From contig DAHVPA010000067.1 in NCBI GenBank assembly GCA_027318525.1, positions 1-8,990 of the forward strand: 8,990 bases of DNA. Direction: 5' to 3'. The stretch is from Candidatus Cloacimonadota bacterium (GTDB taxonomy: Bacteria > Cloacimonadota > Cloacimonadia > Cloacimonadales > Cloacimonadaceae). The notes below the pieces were generated by a model that was given only the letters and a program-made list of their open reading frames with translations, ran no database searches and was not told where the DNA came from. This document shows positions 4,452 through 8,990 of this stretch, piece by piece; within the stretch, counting starts at the first letter, position 1, and the number at the start of each line of letters is the position of its first letter. Both the position numbers and the translations under genes were made by a program.

Positions 4452-6692
4452 TTAGGGAGAGACCGTATTGGCTTTTGCCCTGATGGTGAAAAACCATCTG
4501 TCGCCAAATTCGGGATTGGGGTCAATCGGTTCCCAATATTCTGCTTCATTGACGATGATTACATTGCTGTTACCCTGGCTGGGATCCGGTGTGTCAGAGC
4601 GGATCAGCTCATAATAATCAGGAGTATTGGTCTGACCGCTCAGAGTGGTCGTTACGGGGTTCCAGTAAAAACGCATTTGGTTCTCATTGATGAATTCCCA
4701 GGCAATGTTCTGAGGTGCAGTGTAGGCACGGAAGTAACCCCGGAAACATGTGTTGGGAATGAAAGTCTGGTTGTTGTAACCCAAAGTAACGACTCGGTAA
4801 TCGTAGGTCAGTGTATCAGGATTGGGAAAACTGGTATCTGTGTAGCGGCTTGAGTATTGAGGCAGGATGGCGCGAAGTTCCCAGTTGGTGGTGCCGGGGT
4901 TTCTTCTTTCGATTCTGTAACCGTTGGTCAAAACCTGTGATGGCACGGGATTCCATTCCACGGTGATATGGGTGGCATCACTGAGAGAGTTTTTTAGGCG
5001 CAGATTGGTCACCATGGGTGCTGATGCATAAGCAGCCAACATGACAGGTTCTGAATAGGCTGAGCTTCTTCCGGAATAGTCCACAGCCGCCATTCTTAGT
5101 TTGTAATAAAAGCCGACGGGAATGTCCGGTAAAATAAGACCTGTGCAGGCTTGGTCTGCCAGTTTGGGGAGAATATCCCGGGTGTAAACAAGAGTGTCTA
5201 CGACGGTAAACACTCCTCCACCCTGGTGGATAAGACGTTCCAGGCTGATAATCCAGGATTTGAAATCGTATTCATAGGTGCGCTGCCAGGCTAATTGTAA
5301 ACTGCATAATCCGGTAATTGTGGCGTTGGTGATGACAGGCAGACTCGGGGCAAGGTTGTCATTGAGCTGATAGGTGTAGCTGAGGCTGTTTTGCAAAGCA
5401 TAGACCCAAGGCTGATAATAAGCGAGGGCATGATCATAGCGGCTGGCAAGATCCCAGGTTTGAGTTGATGTATTCCATCCGTAAAACCAGGCGAGCATTT
5501 CCTCCGTCTGAGGATAACAATCGGGCAGTTCATCCATTTCGATATGGAAGAAAGGGTCAAATACGTCAAAACTATTCCAGCCATCAATGGAATAGAGCAT
5601 CTGGCAGTTTGCTCCATAACCAGGCAGGTCAACCCGGTTGGAGACAGTAAACTGGTTGATTCCGTCATTGAACTGGAAGGGATGAATACTATAGTTTACA
5701 CACCAGAAATTGCTGCCTAATACGGATGAATTGGTGCCAATCGAATTTGCCGGATGGATAATGTAAGGCGCAGAATTTATAACATCAGTACCGGACAGAG
5801 CCAAATCCCTGATGGGTAGATTGGGACAGGATTGACCGTTACCTGCTGAGACCTGGCAATTGGCATAATTGAGATGTAGATTTGTGTCATAGGAGTGTGT
5901 CTGCATGGAAAATTCGCGTTTAATAGTAGCATTTTGAGCGGTAAGCAGGCTCCTGATCTCATCACAGCATAACATATATGTCAGGTTAAGGGGATGCAGA
6001 GCATTGCGGCTGGGATCGCTCAATGCTTTGGTATTATCATATTCGCCTTCGTTGGTCCAATAAACTTCGCGTCCTGCGCCGTTTATCATCAGATAGCGGG
6101 CATTTAGAGTGGTGAAGGCTTTCCAGGCAAGCGGAATCCCTATATAGTCATCATTAGGGTGAGGGACCATGATTACAGTGGGACTTGTCGCATTGGGATT
6201 AAACACGACCAATCCCCAGCCATAATCAAAGCTGCCGTCTTCATCATCTGTGGTGGTGACAGTGCCGTTGTCGTCATAGTAAGCTCCAAGCCTTTCACGG
6301 AGCATATAATAGGTTCTGCCTGTGTCTGTATCAGTAAAATTGACTACATCATATGGAAAACGGTTTCCATTAATCTCGCTTTCCGCAGCTGCCCACTGCT
6401 GATTGCAAAAAAAGGAGCTGATGGTGGACCAGTTTTGTCCCTGAGTCTCATCAGGCGGTATATATGTCCCAAACCCGACTGTCTGTCTGTCCCAACGAGG
6501 ATAGTCATTGTAGCCTGGACGTGCCAGTCCCTCTGAGATATGGCTCAGCCAGTTATCATAGGCACAATTGGTTTCTGTCCCCATCAGAAACTGACGGAAA
6601 GAGCCGGTTTCGTTTACGATTCCTGTCAGGTTCTGTGGCAGACTGGTCAGACTGAGCACGAGTATAAATAATAAAAAAGATAACTTCATCAT
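4452..6692 (-). CDS. Large secreted protein: putative zinc-hydrolase-like N-terminal domain plus FN3-like modules
   Basis: The 746-residue protein starts with a hydrophobic export signal (MMKLSFLLFILVLSL), but a clean cleavage site is not obvious. Residues about 40-80 form a compact aromatic segment (CAYDNWLSHISEGLARPGYN, then DRQTVGFG). Four spaced motifs follow: VPHPNDD (176-182), SDPSRNALHP (225-234), MQTHSYD (263-269) and FFHIEMDELP (381-390). Their order recalls N-formylglutamate-amidohydrolase-like zinc hydrolases (PH..., D.NR, HS, E.NR), but this is a weak by-eye resemblance and catalysis is unproven. From about 449 to the end are roughly three FN3-like modules, each opening near an APxxP or SAP segment (448-452, 557-560, 659) with W..NPV and YR(I/V) strands. 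At least a dozen cysteines suggest disulfides. There is no C-terminal anchor or sorting domain. The start is the first of two adjacent ATGs; the only SD-like site, GAGG at 6706-6709, is rather distant (13 bases). Confidence 0.85.
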   Translation of the reverse strand: MMKLSFLLFILVLSLTSLPQNLTGIVNETGSFRQFLMGTETNCAYDNWLSHISEGLARPGYNDYPRWDRQTVGFGTYIPPDETQGQNWSTISSFFCNQQWAAAESEINGNRFPYDVVNFTDTDTGRTYYMLRERLGAYYDDNGTVTTTDDEDGSFDYGWGLVVFNPNATSPTVIMVPHPNDDYIGIPLAWKAFTTLNARYLMINGAGREVYWTNEGEYDNTKALSDPSRNALHPLNLTYMLCCDEIRSLLTAQNATIKREFSMQTHSYDTNLHLNYANCQVSAGNGQSCPNLPIRDLALSGTDVINSAPYIIHPANSIGTNSSVLGSNFWCVNYSIHPFQFNDGINQFTVSNRVDLPGYGANCQMLYSIDGWNSFDVFDPFFHIEMDELPDCYPQTEEMLAWFYGWNTSTQTWDLASRYDHALAYYQPWVYALQNSLSYTYQLNDNLAPSLPVITNATITGLCSLQLAWQRTYEYDFKSWIISLERLIHQGGGVFTVVDTLVYTRDILPKLADQACTGLILPDIPVGFYYKLRMAAVDYSGRSSAYSEPVMLAAYASAPMVTNLRLKNSLSDATHITVEWNPVPSQVLTNGYRIERRNPGTTNWELRAILPQYSSRYTDTSFPNPDTLTYDYRVVTLGYNNQTFIPNTCFRGYFRAYTAPQNIAWEFINENQMRFYWNPVTTTLSGQTNTPDYYELIRSDTPDPSQGNSNVIIVNEAEYWEPIDPNPEFGDRWFFTIRAKANTVSP

Positions 6693-6721
6693 AGATAAGA
6701 TTATACCTCAACTCACAAAAC

Positions 6722-6733
6722 TGCTGTTCAGCA
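6722..6733. repeat. 12-base palindrome at the predicted start of the secreted-protein transcript
   Basis: TGCTGTTCAGCA has 5-base arms (TGCTG/CAGCA) around two bases. It begins about where transcription from the 6740-6768 promoter should start, so it could be a 5' leader hairpin or an operator. It is short, and this is tentative. Confidence 0.3.
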
Positions 6734-6739
6734 AAAACA

Positions 6740-6768
6740 TGTATATTCTTACGCTTTTATTTTGTCAA
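6740..6768 (-). promoter_or_regulatory. Sigma-70-type promoter for the large secreted protein
   Basis: On the minus strand a perfect TTGACA (6763-6768), exactly 17 bases, then TATACA (6740-6745, four of six). Transcription would begin near 6733, giving a leader of about 40 bases before the ATG at 6692. Confidence 0.65.
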
Positions 6769-6864
6769 CTATTAACTTGTGTAAATATCCAAAACTGATG
6801 GTGGATGATGCTTCTGGACAAGATTCATCGCCATGCTAAGAAAAAAAATCGGTAACAACTGTAT

Positions 6865-6878
6865 TTATTAATTAATAA
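6865..6878. repeat. 14-base perfect AT palindrome in the divergent promoter region
   Basis: TTATTAATTAATAA is fully self-complementary and lies about 28 bases upstream of the possible lipoprotein -35 box. It could be an operator or simply an AT-rich activating tract. Apart from the listed promoters and palindromes, the 6693-6956 gap shows nothing gene-like. Confidence 0.3.
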
Positions 6879-6905
6879 GAAACGCATAAGGAATAATAAT
6901 TGCTC

Positions 6906-6933
6906 TTGATAAAAAATGCGCCTTGAATATGTT
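6906..6933 (+). promoter_or_regulatory. Possible promoter for the LVIVD lipoprotein gene
   Basis: TTGATA (6906-6911, five of six), a 16-base spacer, then TATGTT (6928-6933, four of six). The predicted start near 6940 leaves only a very short leader before the GGAG ribosome binding site at 6944-6947, so a promoter further upstream is also possible. Confidence 0.4.
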
Positions 6934-6956
6934 TGGATTTTATGGAGAAATAAGTT

Positions 6957-7985
6957 ATGACAAAACGCATGATTCCCTTATTGATTCTGGCAGTAATCCT
7001 GCTTGGTTGCGCTAAAAAGAGCAGTGAATGGAAAGAAAACCACGTTCTGGAAGCAGCGTGGGTTGTTGGTCTGGTTGGCAATCCGCTTGATTTGTCCGTT
7101 TCCGGAGACAAACTGTATGTGGCAGAAGACCAGGGCGGCATGTCCATCATCAATCTCAATGACTACAGCCGTCAATGGATAACGAGTTTTGTCAGTGTTT
7201 CCGGCGATACCCTGCCCCTCATCAAAATCCGCAAGGTCTCTTCCATTAACAACCTTAATCGGCTTTTTATTAATGAGACAGACGGCTCAGATTTGATCCG
7301 GATTATTGATACAGCCAATCCTGACTCCATGAAAGTGATTGATAATATTACCGGAGCAACTTCAGATGTGCAGGATATGAGATTCCAGCCAATTACATAT
7401 GCGGGAAGCCTTTTTACTTATGAAGGTGTGTTCTGCACGGGACGCAGCATCAGTTACGGCAAATACGGCGAGCACTTTCCGGGATTTCCGCCTTATTGGG
7501 CAATCACCAGCACTTTTATTACACCCTCATCCGCCAATGGAGCTTTTCTGGATAGTCAAAACCTGTATGTGGCTGCTGAACAGAGAGGTTTGCTGATATA
7601 TAACCGCACCAGTGAATCCCTGATTGGTGAATGCGATCTGCCGGGTGAAGCACAGAAAGTTGTGGTCTCCGGCAATTACGCCTATCTTGCCTGCAGACAG
7701 GACGGACTCCAGATCGTAAATGTATCTGATCCGACCGCTCCAATCAGAATCGGGAGTTTTGATACATCGGGTTATGCCACAAATCTGGATATCTGGAACA
7801 ACTACGTCGTGGTCAGCTCAGGTGGTGGCGGAATCTATCTGTTTGACGTGACAAGTCCTGCCAATCCTGTTCTGGTTGACCAAGTAACTGATTGCGGATA
7901 TGTAAACAACGTCAGATTCCACAACGGTAAAGTCCTGGTCGCCAGTCGTGACAAAGGAATTGTCATTTATAATCTCATCCCATAA
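6957..7985 (+). CDS. LVIVD-repeat beta-propeller lipoprotein
   Basis: A 342-residue protein with a lipoprotein signal peptide: MTKR, the hydrophobic stretch MIPLLILAVILLG, and a lipobox LLGC with Cys18 as the lipidated residue. It is followed by AKKSS, so a periplasm-facing membrane anchor is likely. The body is built of repeating blade units resembling the LVIVD family: DLSVSGDKLYVAEDQGGMSI (45-64), ANGAFLDSQNLYVAAEQRGL (193-212), KVVVSGNYAYLACRQDGLQI (234-253) leading into VNVSDPTAP, YVVVSSGGGGIYLFDVTSPA (283-302), and a last unit ending GKVLVASRDKGIVIYNLIP at the C-terminus. Such proteins form surface or periplasmic beta-propellers, usually of unknown ligand; no catalytic motif is visible. 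The middle blades (about 85-190) are diverged. The ATG is preceded by GGAG at 6944-6947 (9-base spacer). It is divergent from the large secreted protein and ends before a strong terminator. A shared envelope role is only an inference. Confidence 0.88.
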   Translation: MTKRMIPLLILAVILLGCAKKSSEWKENHVLEAAWVVGLVGNPLDLSVSGDKLYVAEDQGGMSIINLNDYSRQWITSFVSVSGDTLPLIKIRKVSSINNLNRLFINETDGSDLIRIIDTANPDSMKVIDNITGATSDVQDMRFQPITYAGSLFTYEGVFCTGRSISYGKYGEHFPGFPPYWAITSTFITPSSANGAFLDSQNLYVAAEQRGLLIYNRTSESLIGECDLPGEAQKVVVSGNYAYLACRQDGLQIVNVSDPTAPIRIGSFDTSGYATNLDIWNNYVVVSSGGGGIYLFDVTSPANPVLVDQVTDCGYVNNVRFHNGKVLVASRDKGIVIYNLIP

Positions 7986-8003
7986 CATTTATACTAACAA
8001 ATA

Positions 8004-8038
8004 AAAACAGCTTGCAGAGTTAATCCGCAAGCTGTTTT
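8004..8038. terminator. Bidirectional intrinsic terminator between the lipoprotein and pgk genes
   Basis: Perfect 12-base arms AAAACAGCTTGC (8004-8015) and GCAAGCTGTTTT (8027-8038) flank an 11-base loop. The A-run on one side and T-run on the other give a GC-containing stem followed by a U-tract in both directions, which fits its place between two convergent genes. Confidence 0.92.
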
Positions 8039-8051
8039 CTTTTGCAAAGGA

Positions 8052-8990
8052 TTATTTCCTTAGTAGCTGCTGGACTGTTTTCATGGCATAGGGACTGCCC
8101 TGTTCGATAGCATCGAGGATTGCTCCTCCACCGGTAAAGAAATAATAGTTCGGGTCATAGGCGGCTTTCATCCAGACTCCCGGTAACAGGTTTTTGAAGT
8201 CGTCAATCGTATCTCCTCCGCCAAAGAGTTTACGTGCCTTTTTGTTGCTGTCAATCAGGGAATACATGGTTTTGGTGCCGTCTTTGAATAGCGTGGTATA
8301 GCCCATAACAGCATTGATAAAGATGGTGCCTGCTTCCTCAAACACAGCTGTAATCTTTTCATCAGCAAAGGACTGCGCCGCCACATCCAGCACGAAGTTC
8401 AGCTTGGTGCCGAGAGCCAGGTCACTTACCTTATGAGTTCTGAAGCTGCCTTCCTTTACCTCTTCAAAGGAATCGGACTCTACTATATAAGGCATCTCCA
8501 CTACTTTTTCAATGTCTTTACCGGAATCAGTGATGAATTTCTTTGCCAGAGCAATATCATCTTCTCCCAAGCCGTTGATGCCGATGCCATATTTGGCTGC
8601 CAGGTAAGCATTGTATAAAACTCCGCCCAGCACCAGTTTGTCACTCATCTTGATAAGGGAAGTGAGCGGACCTATCTTGGTATCAAACTTGGAGCCTGCC
8701 ACCACAGACACCAGCGGTCTTTGCGGTTCAAAAATCTCTTCCAGATGCTTGACTTCTTTTTCCATCAGCAGTCCTGCATAGGATGGCAGGTATTGGGTAA
8801 TATTATAGGTGCTGACGTGCGGTTGCCAGGAACCGAAAGCGTCATTGATAAAGACATCTGCCAGGCGGGATAGCTCCATAGCCAGGGTTTCGGATGCTTC
8901 ATCCTTGGTTTCCTCACCTTTGAACCAGCGTGTGTTTGGTAGATACAGCATCTGGGTTTCACCTTTTTTCAGCTTGGAGACATATTCCAT
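8052..8990 (-). CDS. pgk: Phosphoglycerate kinase, divergent; N-terminus beyond the window
   Basis: Phosphoglycerate kinase interconverts 1,3-bisphosphoglycerate and 3-phosphoglycerate with ATP formation, in cytoplasmic glycolysis or gluconeogenesis. The 312 visible residues match the family from about residue 90 of a roughly 400-residue enzyme, so the ATG at 8990 is probably internal and the true start lies outside. Motifs (visible numbering): NTRWFKGEETKDE (19-31), LADVFINDAFG (43-53), H58-V-S-T, AGLLMEKE (72-79), AGSKFDTKI (98-106) replacing the common GGAKVSDKI, FGGGDT (256-261) and TGGGA (286-290). Two usually strong motifs differ: LDIGP reads LDVAA (201-205), and NGPMGVFE reads NAVMGYTTLF (226-235). 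The fold and the nucleotide-binding glycines are retained, so I still call it a kinase, but of an atypical branch. It converges on the lipoprotein gene and ends at the shared terminator. Confidence 0.9.
   Translation of the reverse strand: MEYVSKLKKGETQMLYLPNTRWFKGEETKDEASETLAMELSRLADVFINDAFGSWQPHVSTYNITQYLPSYAGLLMEKEVKHLEEIFEPQRPLVSVVAGSKFDTKIGPLTSLIKMSDKLVLGGVLYNAYLAAKYGIGINGLGEDDIALAKKFITDSGKDIEKVVEMPYIVESDSFEEVKEGSFRTHKVSDLALGTKLNFVLDVAAQSFADEKITAVFEEAGTIFINAVMGYTTLFKDGTKTMYSLIDSNKKARKLFGGGDTIDDFKNLLPGVWMKAAYDPNYYFFTGGGAILDAIEQGSPYAMKTVQQLLRK

Noticed and set aside
4435..4454. Small hairpin TAAGG/CCTTA at the stop of the secreted-protein gene
   Set aside because: It has a short interrupted stem and no following T-tract in the direction of transcription; not a convincing terminator.
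5291..5668. 125-codon minus-strand open frame in another frame within the secreted-protein gene
   Set aside because: It lies entirely inside the 746-residue gene and has no start signal or recognisable domain.

Overview
The window looks like chromosomal sequence from a Gram-negative, probably uncultured, bacterium of the FCB type. My best guess is Candidatus Cloacimonadota or a relative, which is an inference. The basis is the mix of a signal-peptide beta-barrel-like protein, a large secreted protein ending in fibronectin-III-like modules, an LVIVD-repeat lipoprotein and a divergent phosphoglycerate kinase, at moderate GC with AT-rich promoters. No tRNA, rRNA, CRISPR, insertion sequence or phage gene is visible.

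Layout, left to right. (1) Positions 1-253, minus strand: the first 84 codons of an exported, outer-membrane-type protein running off the window, with a good ribosome binding site and a perfect TTGACA -35 box. (2) Positions 254-493: its promoter region plus a short repeat-like sequence. (3) Positions 494-4208, minus strand: a compact cluster transcribed in the order nadE, a TPR protein with an N-terminal cysteine cluster, ribD, then a nitroreductase-family flavoprotein. The first three genes overlap by 8 bases at each junction and so look translationally coupled. The nitroreductase follows after 71 bases with a possible promoter of its own. NadE makes NAD, RibD performs two steps toward riboflavin/FMN, and the nitroreductase is expected to use FMN and NAD(P)H, so the cluster reads as a redox-cofactor operon. 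(4) Positions 4209-4451: a non-coding gap with a 41-base near-perfect inverted repeat just upstream of nadE. (5) Positions 4452-6692, minus strand: a 746-residue secreted protein whose N-terminal part carries motifs reminiscent of N-formylglutamate-amidohydrolase-like zinc hydrolases, followed by about three FN3-like modules. (6) Positions 6693-6956: a divergent promoter region. (7) Positions 6957-7985, plus strand: an LVIVD-type beta-propeller lipoprotein. (8) Positions 8004-8038: a strong bidirectional terminator between convergent genes. (9) Positions 8052-8990, minus strand: the C-terminal three quarters of a divergent phosphoglycerate kinase, cut at the window edge.

No defence, mobile or CRISPR system is present. 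The items most worth following are the secreted putative hydrolase, the cysteine-cluster TPR protein coupled between nadE and ribD, and the inverted-repeat element upstream of nadE.
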